A DNA stretch of 64,000 bases. Origin: Deltaproteobacteria bacterium. Lineage in GTDB: Bacteria > Desulfobacterota > Desulfomonilia > UBA1062. Shown here one piece after another: positions 56,250 to 64,000 of this stretch. The DNA lies in contig JAKPDW010000025.1 of assembly GCA_029552245.1 (NCBI GenBank), positions 1 through 64,000 of the forward strand. The letters run 5' to 3'. Each line of letters opens with the position of its first letter. The stretch's first letter is position 1. The notes beneath the pieces were generated by a model. The model ran no database searches and was not told the DNA's origin. It saw nothing but the letters and a program-made list of their open reading frames with translations. Position numbers and translations under genes: made by a program.

Positions 56250-57656
56250 GTGGAAGGGAACAAGCCCGGCATACTCGTCGTCGACGACGAGGAATACACG
56301 AGGGCCTTCTTCAAGGGCATCCTGCCGCCTGACAGATACCGCCTGGCGCTCGCGAAAGACGGGGCGGAAGCCCTGCGACTGTGGTCGGAGGGAGGGGTCG
56401 ACCTCGTCATCATGGACATCCGCATGCCCGTCCTGGACGGGATGGAGGCGCTGCGCAGGATAAGGGCCACCGATCAGGACACCATGGTCATCATGATCTC
56501 CGCCTACGGCGACATGGACTCGGTCATCGAGGCCATGCGGCTGGGCGCGAACGATTTCTTCACCAAGCCGTTCGCGAGCATCGACAAGATCCTCCTCGAT
56601 ATCCGGAACTGCCTCGAGAGACGCTCGCTCATGAGGGAGAACGCCACGCTCAGGAGGCAGGTGGAGGCGGAGCTGACGAGGCACGACTTGGTGTTCGTCT
56701 CCAAGGCGATGGAGCGGATAGTGGCGATGGCGGCGAGGGCGGCCGAGCTCGACATGCCGGTGCTCCTGCTCGGGGAGTCCGGAACGGGCAAAGAGGTCCT
56801 GGCCCGCCTGATCCATGCCAGGAGCCCCAGGTCGAAGGCGCAGTTCTTCGCGGTGAACTGCGGGGCCCTCACGGATACCCTCTTGGAATCGACGCTCTTC
56901 GGGTACGAGAAGGGGGCGTTCACGGGCGCCGCCGCCACGACCCCGGGATACTTCGAGGCCGCCCGCGGAGGGACCATCTTTCTCGACGAGATAGGAGAGA
57001 CCCCTCCGGCGTTCCAGGTCAAGCTCCTGCGCGTCCTCCAGGAGGGCGAGATCATGCGCGTGGGCGGGACGAAGCCCATACGCGTGGACTTCCGCCTCGT
57101 GTCGGCCACCAACACCGACCTGGCCGATCTCGTGGCCAGGGGGGCCTTCCGCAGGGACCTCTACTACCGCATCAACGTGGTGAGGATCGAGATCCCGCCT
57201 TTGAGGGAAAGGCCCGAGGATGTCCCGGTTCTGCTCGAGCACTTCATGGAGCGGGTGTGCCGGCGCAACAACCTGAAGCCCAGGCGCTTTTCGAGGGAGG
57301 CGCTCGATGTGCTCGTGAGACAGGGGTGGGAGGGGAACGTGAGGGAGCTCGCGAACCTCGTGGAGCGCCTCATGGTGTCCACGGGCAGGGGTCCCGTCTC
57401 CGTCGAAGACCTGCCCCCGGAGTACCGGGAACCTTCCCCCTGCGCAAGCCGAAGCGGGCTCGAGCTCGACTACCAGAAGGCGCGTGACGCGTTCGAGCGC
57501 GCCTACTTCTCGCGGCTGGTCGAAGCGGCGGGGGGTGACCTCAGGAGGGCCTCCGAGCTCTCCGGGCTCGACCTCTCCACCCTCTACCGAAAGAAGAAGA
57601 GGGTCTCGCCCCTGGATATGCACGATCGCAAAGGCCGTTTGCACTCGCGCGAATAA
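56250..57656 (+). CDS. NtrC-family sigma-54-dependent response regulator
   Basis: Activator of 468 residues: receiver domain with DDEEYT and phospho-acceptor in VIMDIRMPVLDG, AAA+ domain (about 145-375) with Walker A GESGTGKE, the sigma-54 contact loop ExxGAFTGA as EKGAFTGA, Walker B GGTIFLDEIGE and arginine-finger region RRDLYYRIN, and a C-terminal Fis-type helix-turn-helix (RRASELSGLDLSTLYRKKK). GTG 56250 follows AAAGGAG at some distance. Directly downstream lies a near-consensus sigma-54 promoter, so this protein is the prime candidate to switch on the SCP2-acyl-CoA operon. Confidence 0.95.
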   Translation: MEGNKPGILVVDDEEYTRAFFKGILPPDRYRLALAKDGAEALRLWSEGGVDLVIMDIRMPVLDGMEALRRIRATDQDTMVIMISAYGDMDSVIEAMRLGANDFFTKPFASIDKILLDIRNCLERRSLMRENATLRRQVEAELTRHDLVFVSKAMERIVAMAARAAELDMPVLLLGESGTGKEVLARLIHARSPRSKAQFFAVNCGALTDTLLESTLFGYEKGAFTGAAATTPGYFEAARGGTIFLDEIGETPPAFQVKLLRVLQEGEIMRVGGTKPIRVDFRLVSATNTDLADLVARGAFRRDLYYRINVVRIEIPPLRERPEDVPVLLEHFMERVCRRNNLKPRRFSREALDVLVRQGWEGNVRELANLVERLMVSTGRGPVSVEDLPPEYREPSPCASRSGLELDYQKARDAFERAYFSRLVEAAGGDLRRASELSGLDLSTLYRKKKRVSPLDMHDRKGRLHSRE

Positions 57657-57706
57657 CCCATCTCCCTGGAATCTTTGGTCAAATAAGCCGGCGCCTGAAT
57701 CCTTTC

Positions 57707-57736
57707 TTGCGGTCCTGCAACGCGTGTACGTGCAAC
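57707..57736 (+). promoter_or_regulatory. candidate activator-binding region
   Basis: TTGC-N6-GCAA (57707-57720) partly overlaps a direct repeat TGCAAC at 57716-57721 and 57731-57736. It lies about 75-100 bases upstream of the sigma-54 promoter, the usual distance for enhancer sites of NtrC-type activators. The assignment rests on position and symmetry only. Confidence 0.35.
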
Positions 57737-57808
57737 TGCCTGTCCATGTGTGTGCGTGGAGTGAAATATCCTCAAGAATCATAATCTAGTATGCATGGGG
57801 ACGCGCGG

Positions 57809-57824
57809 TGGCACGGGTATTGCT
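57809..57824 (+). promoter_or_regulatory. sigma-54 (-24/-12) promoter
   Basis: TGGCACGGGTATTGCT matches the sigma-54 consensus TGGCAC-N5-TTGC(A/T): GG at 57810-57811 and GC at 57822-57823 with the required ten bases between. It lies about 85 bases upstream of the SCP2 gene and 150 after the NtrC-type gene. Transcription would begin near 57835. AT-rich TTATAAT motifs follow at once (57826, 57853) and may aid melting or form a second sigma-70 promoter. Confidence 0.85.
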
Positions 57825-57907
57825 GTTATAATGTGAGTCAATATTATAATCTAAGATCCGCGCCCGTCTCCCGTTGGGGCGGGCATCAACGCAAAAGGGA
57901 GGTTGAC

Positions 57908-58291
57908 ATGCCGGTCTTCAAGAACACGGAACACCTGTACGAGACGCTGGGGGGATTCTGGAAGGCCCTGTACGAAAGGCAGGATTTTTCGCAGGCCGTC
58001 AAGTCCGCGGGGATACAGATCAAGTTCGAGATCACGGATCCCCAGGCGGTCATCTGGGTCGGCCCGGACGGTGTGGAGTTCGGTGAGCAGAACCTCAAGC
58101 CCGACGTCACCATGCAGCTCGCGGGCGACACCTGCCATGCCTTCTGGAAGAAGGAGGTGAGCCTTCCGGTTGCCCTCGCAAAGAGACAGATAAAGTCCAA
58201 GGGAAACATAGCCAAGGTCATGAAGCTGCTGCCCTTGGTGAAGCCGGCCTACGATATGTACCCCGAGTACATGAAGAAGCACGGCCTCTAG
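57908..58291 (+). CDS. SCP2 sterol/lipid-transfer domain protein
   Basis: Small cytoplasmic protein of 127 residues with a single SCP2 fold that binds acyl chains or acyl-CoA: IQIKFEITDPQAVIWV, then LKPDVTMQLAGDTCHAFWKKEV and LPLVKPAYDMYPEYMKKHG. In operons of this kind it probably carries hydrophobic CoA esters between enzymes. GGGAGG lies before ATG 57908. It is the first gene after the sigma-54 promoter and is followed after 62 bases by the CoA ligase gene. Confidence 0.88.
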   Translation: MPVFKNTEHLYETLGGFWKALYERQDFSQAVKSAGIQIKFEITDPQAVIWVGPDGVEFGEQNLKPDVTMQLAGDTCHAFWKKEVSLPVALAKRQIKSKGNIAKVMKLLPLVKPAYDMYPEYMKKHGL

Positions 58292-58353
58292 GGGGAATCC
58301 GCCGCGCCCCCGCGAAGAGCGGGGCGAGCACATCACGAAGAGGGGGTCCAACC

Positions 58354-59952
58354 ATGTCCGAGCAATCCGTCGCTGGCCTGTTGTATGATGAACTGCTCCA
58401 GAAGGTGGAGAAGAAGCCCGACTTCCCCATCCTCACCTTCGAGAACGGCGAGGGTCTCGCCGACGAGGTCCTGACCTACGAGGACATCTACCGGGGGGCC
58501 TGCAAGGTGGCCTCTGCCCTCAGGAAGGCGGGCATCGGCAAGGGGGACAGGTTCAGCCTCGTCATGCGGAACCACCCCGAGTTCCTCTATGCGATGATAG
58601 CCGCCTCCATGACCGGAGCGGTCGTGGTGCCCATCGATCCCCGTTCGAAGGGGAGCAAGCTGAGCTACCAGATCAGGGATTCGTCCTCCAAGGGCGTGAT
58701 CTTTACGGCCGAGTTCGCCCCGGAGGTCCTCGCGAGCCTTTCCGAGCTCAAGGATGTCAAGGTCATCGGGGTGTGCTACAAGGAGGGCTTCGGCGAGGAG
58801 GTCGTCAAGGGCTACCCCTCGCTCAACGAGATCCTCGAGGGACCTGACGCATCCCTCCCGGACGACGCGAACAAGGATCTGAACATCCCGCTCGAGGTCA
58901 TCTACACGTCCGGCACCACCGGGGACCCCAAGGGCGTGGTCATCAAGGGAAACCGCCTCCCCATGTTCACCATGCTCGCGCAGTTCGTGTGGCAGTACAC
59001 CGAGCAGGACAAGCTGTACACGGGGCTTTCGCTGACCCACGGCAACGCCCAGGCCGTGACCCTAGTCCCTTCGCTCATGCTCTCGATCCCCGCGGTGATC
59101 AGCAGAAAGTTCACCAAGAGCAGGCTGTGGGACATCTGCAGGAAGCACGGATGCACCACGTTCTCGCTCCTGGGAGGAATGATGATGGGGCTCTACAGCG
59201 AGCCCAGGAGGCCGGACGACGCGGACAACCCCGTGAGGGTCGTTCTCAGCGCAGGGACCCCCAGGAGCATCTGGGAGGATTTCGAGAAGCGTTTCAACGT
59301 GAAGATCCACGAGTGGTACGGCGCGGTCGAGGGGGGATTCGCCCACAACCCGCCTGGTGTGGGGCCCATCGGGTCTTTCGGGAAGCCCATCGAGGGGATC
59401 ATGGAGATGAAGGTGGTCCGGGAGGACGACACCGAGTGTGCCCCCGGGGAGATCGGCGAGCTCATCGTCGTCCCCAAGCAGGGAAAAGCGGAGGTCGAGT
59501 ACCTGGGCAAGAAGAAGGCTTCGGAGGAAAAGACCAGGGGTGGGGTCTTGAGGACCGGGGACATGTGTCACAGGGACGAGAATGGCTGGTTCTACTTCGA
59601 CTTCCGCAAGGGAGGCGGTCTCAGGCGCCACGGCGATTTCATCCTGCCCGAGTACGTGGAGAAGGCGCTGGCCGAACTCCCCGAGGTGTCCGACGTGTGC
59701 GTTTACGGCATCCCCGCCGAGACGGGCGCGCCGGGCGAGAGCGACATCGTCGCGGCCGTCGTGCTCGTCCCCGGGGTGGCGCTCGACCTCGGCAAGGTAC
59801 GGTCGGCCCTCGAGAAGAGCCTGGAGAAGAACTCCATCCCCCAGTTCCTGCAGGTCGTGGAGGAGATCCCCAAGTCTGCCTCGGAGAAGAATCTCGACCG
59901 GCTTCTCAAGGAGGAGTTCCGAAAGGACGCACCGAACGTTTACAGGCTGTGA
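58354..59952 (+). CDS. AMP-dependent acyl-CoA ligase (class I)
   Basis: Adenylate-forming CoA ligase of 532 residues, similar in layout to crotonobetaine/carnitine- and medium-chain acyl-CoA ligases. YTSGTTGDPKGVV (near 183-195) is the P-loop, EWYGAVEGGFAHNPPG the adenine motif, and RTGDMCHRDENGWFYF with DFRKGGGLRRHGDFI the hinge region. The C-terminal catalytic Lys is in PKSASEKNLDRLL. It provides the CoA ester for the following dehydrogenase and thiolase. The natural acid cannot be named. Confidence 0.9.
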   Translation: MSEQSVAGLLYDELLQKVEKKPDFPILTFENGEGLADEVLTYEDIYRGACKVASALRKAGIGKGDRFSLVMRNHPEFLYAMIAASMTGAVVVPIDPRSKGSKLSYQIRDSSSKGVIFTAEFAPEVLASLSELKDVKVIGVCYKEGFGEEVVKGYPSLNEILEGPDASLPDDANKDLNIPLEVIYTSGTTGDPKGVVIKGNRLPMFTMLAQFVWQYTEQDKLYTGLSLTHGNAQAVTLVPSLMLSIPAVISRKFTKSRLWDICRKHGCTTFSLLGGMMMGLYSEPRRPDDADNPVRVVLSAGTPRSIWEDFEKRFNVKIHEWYGAVEGGFAHNPPGVGPIGSFGKPIEGIMEMKVVREDDTECAPGEIGELIVVPKQGKAEVEYLGKKKASEEKTRGGVLRTGDMCHRDENGWFYFDFRKGGGLRRHGDFILPEYVEKALAELPEVSDVCVYGIPAETGAPGESDIVAAVVLVPGVALDLGKVRSALEKSLEKNSIPQFLQVVEEIPKSASEKNLDRLLKEEFRKDAPNVYRL

Positions 59953-59992
59953 CAGGTTCGCAGTTTGACAATCGCTGAAGGAGGAGAAACAG

Positions 59993-61258
59993 ATGGCTTA
60001 CGATTACCTCGACCTGCAGTGCGCAGACCAGATCGTCCTGAACGACGATCACGAGGCCCTCAAGAAACAGGTGAGGAAGTTCGTCAACGAGGTGGTGAAA
60101 CCCGCATCCATCGAGCTCGACAAGATGAGCGCCCTCGACGTGATCAAGGAGGGGTCGCCCTACTGGACGGTCATGCGCAAGATGCACGAGCTGGGCTACC
60201 ACACCATCTTCATACCCGAGGAACTGGGAGGCATAGGGCTCGACCCGCTGGGGCTCCACATCTTCTTCGAGGAGATGGCGGCGGGCAGCATAGGGCTGGC
60301 GGTCGCCTGCGGCGTGGACGTGTTCCCCTCGTTCTTCACCTCGCTCATCCTGCCCGACTACCCGGAGCTCGAGGAGCTCATCATACAACCCTACGTGGCC
60401 GACAGGGACTGTTCCCTGCTGGGATGCTGGGCGATCACCGAGCCCGAGCACGGCTCCGACATCCTCACGCCCTACCAGGACCACTTCCATAACCCCAGGA
60501 TCACCCACCAGCTCGTGGGCAAGCCCGATGGCGACGACTGGATCCTGAACGGCCAGAAGGCCGCATGGGTCTCGAACGGGACCACGGCGACCATGGCCCT
60601 GTTGTTTTTCGGCACGGACCCGTCCAAGGGTCTTGCAGGCGGGGGGATAGCGATCGCCGACCTGACCGTCCCGGGCGTGTCCAGGGGCAAGGCGCTCGAG
60701 AAGATCGGCCAGAGAGATCTGCCGCAGGGGGAGATCTACTTCGACGACGTGAGGGTGCCGAAGGAACGCATCGTCTGCACCGCGGACGCCTACGAGCAGA
60801 TGACCGACCTCGTGCTGGGGGCGGCGAACGCCCACATGGCGGTCATGTGCCTGGGAGGAGCCAGGGCCGCGTTCGAGGAGACGCTCACCTACACGAGGGA
60901 ACGTGTCCAGGGCGGCAAGCCGCTGTGCGAGCACCAGGACATCCAGAGGCGCCTCGCGGAGATGTTCATCGAGATCGAGGCCGCCAGGCAACTCTCCAGG
61001 AACGTCCTGAACTACAACCTCTGGAGCTTCCCGCCGCACACCACGTACTCGATGGTGTCCAAGATCTTCTGCTCGCGCACAGCCTTCGACGTCGCCCAGA
61101 ACGCGCTGCAGATCTTCGGAGGGAACGGGCTCTCCAAGGAATACCACATCGAGAAGCTCTTCAGGGACATCACGTCCACGAGGATCGAGGACGGATCCAA
61201 CGAGACCCTGACGCTTGCCGTGGGGCACGAGATCCTCTTCGGCGAGCGGCCGTACTGA
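59993..61258 (+). CDS. acyl-CoA dehydrogenase
   Basis: FAD enzyme of 421 residues that introduces a double bond next to the CoA carbonyl. Helical N-terminal domain, flavin site CWAITEPEHGSD, and C-terminal DVAQNALQIFGGNGLSKEY are typical. At the place where many family members carry the catalytic Glu in a YEG(T/S) motif, this one has IEDGSNETL, with Asp before the Gly, so the base may be Asp or lie elsewhere. GGAGG lies before ATG 59993. It is 40 bases after the CoA ligase and 58 before the thiolase. Electron acceptor in the operon could be the ferredoxin-nitroreductase fusion or an ETF elsewhere. Confidence 0.92.
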   Translation: MAYDYLDLQCADQIVLNDDHEALKKQVRKFVNEVVKPASIELDKMSALDVIKEGSPYWTVMRKMHELGYHTIFIPEELGGIGLDPLGLHIFFEEMAAGSIGLAVACGVDVFPSFFTSLILPDYPELEELIIQPYVADRDCSLLGCWAITEPEHGSDILTPYQDHFHNPRITHQLVGKPDGDDWILNGQKAAWVSNGTTATMALLFFGTDPSKGLAGGGIAIADLTVPGVSRGKALEKIGQRDLPQGEIYFDDVRVPKERIVCTADAYEQMTDLVLGAANAHMAVMCLGGARAAFEETLTYTRERVQGGKPLCEHQDIQRRLAEMFIEIEAARQLSRNVLNYNLWSFPPHTTYSMVSKIFCSRTAFDVAQNALQIFGGNGLSKEYHIEKLFRDITSTRIEDGSNETLTLAVGHEILFGERPY

Positions 61259-61316
61259 GACACATGGGGAGCCGGGTTGCAGGCACAGGAGACACTTTCA
61301 TCGCCAGGAGGCATCC

Positions 61317-62555
61317 ATGAGTGACGTGTACATCATCGGCGTGGGCATGATCAGGTTCGGCAAGTACCTCGACGGATCCGTGAGGGGCATGGCGAAGGAG
61401 GCCTTCGACCTCGTCCTGAAGGACGCGGGGATACCCAAAGAGGCCATCGAGGCGGCCTACGTCTCGAACACGTTCTGGGGCATGTTTTCCAACCAGCATT
61501 CCATCAAGGGCGAGGTCATGCTCTGGGACATCGACATGAACGGCATCCCCATTGTCAACTGCGAGAACGCCTGCGCCGGGGCCTCCACCGCCGTGCACCT
61601 CGGCTACACCGCGATCAAGGCGGGGATGTACGACGTGGTGCTCGCGCTCGGCTCCGAGAAGATTACACACCAGAACAAGGCCCTCTCTCTCAGCGCCTAC
61701 GCGACGTGCATGGACGTCGAGAACCTCGAGAGTCACATCAACATGTTCATGGAGCTCACCAAGAAGCTCGATTTCCGGCTGCCGGACGGGGAGACGCCCC
61801 CCGGAGAGGGCAGGAGCATCTTCATGGATGCCTATGCGATGGGTGCACGGTGGCACATGAAGAAGTACGGATCCACGAAACGGCAGCTCGCGGTGATCTG
61901 CTCGAAGAACCACTTCCACGGATCGCTCAACCCCAAGGCCCAGTACCAGGAACCCATGACCGTGGACGAGGTCATGAACGCCAGGCCCGTCACCTACCCC
62001 TTGACGGTGCCGATGTGCGCCCCTGTGGGTGACGGTGCTGCGGCTGCGATCCTGTGCTCCGAGAGGTTCCTGAGAAAGCTCTCCGGCGCGCGCCCGGTGA
62101 GGATCAGGGCCTCGGTGCTCGGATCCGGGACGCACCGTGACCTCGACGGCGAGGACATAGGAGAAAGGCTCTCCAAGAAGGCCTACGAGATCGCCGGCGT
62201 CGGGCCGTCGGACATCGACGTGGCGGAGCTCCACGACGCCACGTCATACGGGGAGCTCCACCAGTACGAGGCCATGGGGTTCTGCAAGCCGGGCGAGGGC
62301 GGGATCCTCGCCGAGTCGGGTGCCACGACGCTCGGCGGAAGGATACCAGTGAACACGAGCGGCGGCCTCGAGTGCAGGGGACACCCCATCGGCGCCTCCG
62401 GCCTCGCGCAGATTCACGAGATCGTGGAGCAGCTCAGGGGAGAGGCCGGCAAGCGCCAGGTCGAAGGCGCACGCATCGGGCTCACCGAGAACGGCGGGGG
62501 AAACCTCGGCGTGGAAGAGGCCGCCATGTGCATCCATATTCTGGAGAAGGCCTGA
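61317..62555 (+). CDS. thiolase of the SCP-x/acetyl-CoA acetyltransferase type
   Basis: Protein of 412 residues with a thiolase fold. The nucleophilic Cys lies in NCENACAGAST (about 86-96), and GGLECRGHPIGASG carries the active-site His; VAELHDATSYGELHQYEAMG is typical of SCP-x/lipid-transfer thiolases, which cleave branched or bulky 3-oxoacyl-CoA. AGGAGG lies before ATG 61317. The operon has no hydratase or hydroxyacyl-CoA dehydrogenase, so the missing steps must be elsewhere or the thiolase serves another chemistry. Confidence 0.9.
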   Translation: MSDVYIIGVGMIRFGKYLDGSVRGMAKEAFDLVLKDAGIPKEAIEAAYVSNTFWGMFSNQHSIKGEVMLWDIDMNGIPIVNCENACAGASTAVHLGYTAIKAGMYDVVLALGSEKITHQNKALSLSAYATCMDVENLESHINMFMELTKKLDFRLPDGETPPGEGRSIFMDAYAMGARWHMKKYGSTKRQLAVICSKNHFHGSLNPKAQYQEPMTVDEVMNARPVTYPLTVPMCAPVGDGAAAAILCSERFLRKLSGARPVRIRASVLGSGTHRDLDGEDIGERLSKKAYEIAGVGPSDIDVAELHDATSYGELHQYEAMGFCKPGEGGILAESGATTLGGRIPVNTSGGLECRGHPIGASGLAQIHEIVEQLRGEAGKRQVEGARIGLTENGGGNLGVEEAAMCIHILEKA

Positions 62556-62570
62556 GACAAAGTGCATGGG

Positions 62571-62606
62571 GGGCCCGGAAGGCGCAAGATGCGCCTTTTC
62601 GGGCCC
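62571..62606 (+). other. strong hairpin between thiolase and ferredoxin-nitroreductase genes
   Basis: GGGCCCG, GAA, GGCGCA, AGA, TGCGCC, TTTT, CGGGCCC folds into two stacked stems with a small internal loop. It follows the thiolase stop by 15 bases and lacks a T run, so it may stabilise the upstream message or lower read-through into the last gene rather than end transcription. Confidence 0.6.
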
Positions 62607-62635
62607 GATGACACAGGAAAGGAAAGGGGACGCGT

Positions 62636-63682
62636 ATGGGAGGATCTTTCCAGCCGAAGAAGTTCAGGTACCTGAGCGATCCGCCGGTGGAAACGAGGCC
62701 GTTTTCCATCGAGGTCGACCAGGAGAAGTGCACGGGATGCGGCATGTGCGTGAGGCAGTGTCCGACGCAGTCCATCGAGCTCGTGGACAAGAAGCCCCGC
62801 TTTACGGGTCTCCCCTACTTCGGGAAGATCTGCATCGCCTGCCACAACTGCGAGGCGGTCTGCCCCACGGGGGCCCTCGTCTTCAACCACTTCTACCGGG
62901 TGGACAAGGGCAGGTGGGCCTATGACTTCGACTACCCGGAGGGCCACGGGGACGGCATGCCGAACCCGCTCATGACGGAGAGGCCAGCGGACTTCTCCGC
63001 TCTCGAGGACAAGCTCACCCCCGTGGAGAAGGTGATCTACACGAGGAGATCCGTCCGCGTGTACAAGGACAAGCCCGTCCCCAAGGAACTCATCCACCGG
63101 GTGCTTGAGGCCGGGAGGTTCGCGCCGTCGGCCGGCAACTGCCAGGGATGGAAGTTCACGGTGGTGACGAACAAGGAACTGTTGAACCAGATCAGCGCCT
63201 CCACGCTGAAGTTCCTGAACCTCTTCACGAAGCTCTACCAAGGCAAAGGCCCCGTGAGGACCTTCCTCAAGAAGACGCTCGCCATCGTGAAGCCCGAGGG
63301 GATAGACCAGAGGCCCATGGTGGCCATACAGGCCCTGCTCACGCCGAAGTTCAAGAAGCAGCCCCTGAGCGTGTTCTTCGACGCGCCGTGCGCCATCTTC
63401 CTCATTGCACACCACATGCACATCTCCGATGCCTCGCTGGACATCGGCATCTGTGCGCAGAACATGGTCCTGGCGGCGCACTCGCTCGGCCTCGGGACGT
63501 GTTACGTGGGGTTCGTCTCCACCGCCCTCAAGATGGACCCGGCGACGAAGAAGTTCTGGCCTGCGCTGGGAATCGGGTGGCCGTACGACAACCCCTGCAC
63601 CGTGTTGACGCTGGGCTACCCCGCGACCAGGGTGGACAAGGCCGTGGACAGGGAGAAGCCGAGGGTCATGTGGGTGGAGTGA
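62636..63682 (+). CDS. 2x[4Fe-4S] ferredoxin fused to nitroreductase
   Basis: Protein of 348 residues. Residues 25-80 hold two cluster motifs (KCTGCGMCVRQCP, CIACHNCEAVCP); from about 125 a flavin nitroreductase fold follows (YTRRSVRVYKDKPVPKELI, GRFAPSAGNCQGWKF, NMVLAAHSLGLGTCYVGF). Such fusions pass electrons between ferredoxin-type clusters and FMN, for example to reduce or oxidise a CoA-linked or unsaturated compound. It closes the SCP2 operon, so it may serve as redox partner of the acyl-CoA dehydrogenase. The ribosome site is AAAGGGGACG before ATG 62636. Confidence 0.9.
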   Translation: MGGSFQPKKFRYLSDPPVETRPFSIEVDQEKCTGCGMCVRQCPTQSIELVDKKPRFTGLPYFGKICIACHNCEAVCPTGALVFNHFYRVDKGRWAYDFDYPEGHGDGMPNPLMTERPADFSALEDKLTPVEKVIYTRRSVRVYKDKPVPKELIHRVLEAGRFAPSAGNCQGWKFTVVTNKELLNQISASTLKFLNLFTKLYQGKGPVRTFLKKTLAIVKPEGIDQRPMVAIQALLTPKFKKQPLSVFFDAPCAIFLIAHHMHISDASLDIGICAQNMVLAAHSLGLGTCYVGFVSTALKMDPATKKFWPALGIGWPYDNPCTVLTLGYPATRVDKAVDREKPRVMWVE

Positions 63683-63870
63683 GCCGCCCGGGGACCCGCA
63701 TGGGACAGGTCGGCCTTCGTCGACAAGGAGCGGGCGGGTTCAGGGTCATGGGCGGCTGCGACCCAGGCCCTGCGGGCGGCCGCTTCTCGATGGGCCCGTC
63801 GCCTCTCGGGCCCCATGGGGAAAGACACCGCCCCGTCCCCGTTCTCTCCGCGTTGCGTTAGGGGCCGTGC

Positions 63871-64000
63871 ATGAAGAATGTTCTCGTCACCGGCGTGTCG
63901 GGGTACTTCGGCAAAAAGCTCGTGGAACGCCTTGCTGCCGAGACCTGCGTCGAGAGCATCACCGGCGTCGACATCCGGCGGCCCGGGTTCTCTTCGCCCA
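63871..64000 (+). CDS. NAD-dependent epimerase/dehydratase, cut by window end
   Basis: The frame from ATG 63871 runs off the window and gives 43 residues: MKNVLVTGVSGYFGKKLVERL, then ITGVDIRRPGF. GxxGYxG after VLVTG is the Rossmann dinucleotide motif of extended short-chain dehydrogenases. The product class beyond that is open. The 188 bases before it contain a GGGCCCG...CGGGCCC inverted repeat near 63801-63822. Confidence 0.75.
   Translation, partial: MKNVLVTGVSGYFGKKLVERLAAETCVESITGVDIRRPGFSSP

Overview
The window looks like part of the chromosome of an anaerobic, GC-rich deltaproteobacterium (Desulfobacterota), possibly a syntroph or sulfate reducer. The grounds are gene content only: a likely Re-type citrate synthase next to isocitrate dehydrogenase, several acyl-CoA ligases, an SCP2/acyl-CoA dehydrogenase/thiolase operon with a ferredoxin-nitroreductase fusion, a Liv-type transporter operon carrying CoA ligases, separate glycyl-tRNA synthetase subunits, sigma-54 control, and a small selenoprotein gene. 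No rRNA is present, so the assignment is an inference.

Bases 1-8042 are visibly AT-richer than the rest and form a decayed accessory block next to a tRNA-Arg(CCT) gene (8043-8115). The block holds surface-polysaccharide genes (hexapeptide acyltransferase, Wzx-like flippase, a lipoprotein, a PEP-CTERM-like sorted protein) and three transposase relics. Two of the relics are inverted copies of one IS4-type element and bracket about 6 kb. A third transposase family leaves relics at 4459-4891 and at 11854-11907, the latter in the backbone.

From 8116 the sequence is ordinary GC-rich backbone: a UvrD/PcrA helicase, lemA/TPM/nucleotidyltransferase genes, a PAS kinase with an overlapping NarL-type regulator, a copper P-type ATPase, a large radical SAM protein, and an HTH-membrane protein-recO-glyQ-glyS-HD hydrolase operon. 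At 28183-28392 on the minus strand is a 69-residue glutaredoxin-like gene with an in-frame UGA in an AG-U-PYT motif, followed at SECIS distance by a hairpin with an AGGUC loop.

A minus-strand operon (37177 down to 28995) encodes a complete Liv-type ABC transporter with a long-chain-type acyl-CoA synthetase and a PaaK-like ligase. It is preceded by what looks like a full phenylalanine attenuator: an eight-residue leader peptide with five Phe codons, two mutually exclusive helices and an intrinsic terminator.

Bases 38807-45438 hold three GT4 glycosyltransferases interleaved with two GH130 family enzymes, all apparently cytoplasmic, suggesting an intracellular mannose-containing glycan made and phosphorolysed in the same cell. 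A radical SAM-hisS-aspS-LysM lipoprotein-citrate synthase-icd operon follows with nearly overlapping genes; the citrate synthase-like protein carries a C-terminal Cache-like sensor domain. Finally, an NtrB/NtrC pair sits directly upstream of a near-perfect sigma-54 promoter that leads into the SCP2-CoA ligase-acyl-CoA dehydrogenase-thiolase-ferredoxin/nitroreductase operon. The window ends inside an NAD-dependent epimerase gene.
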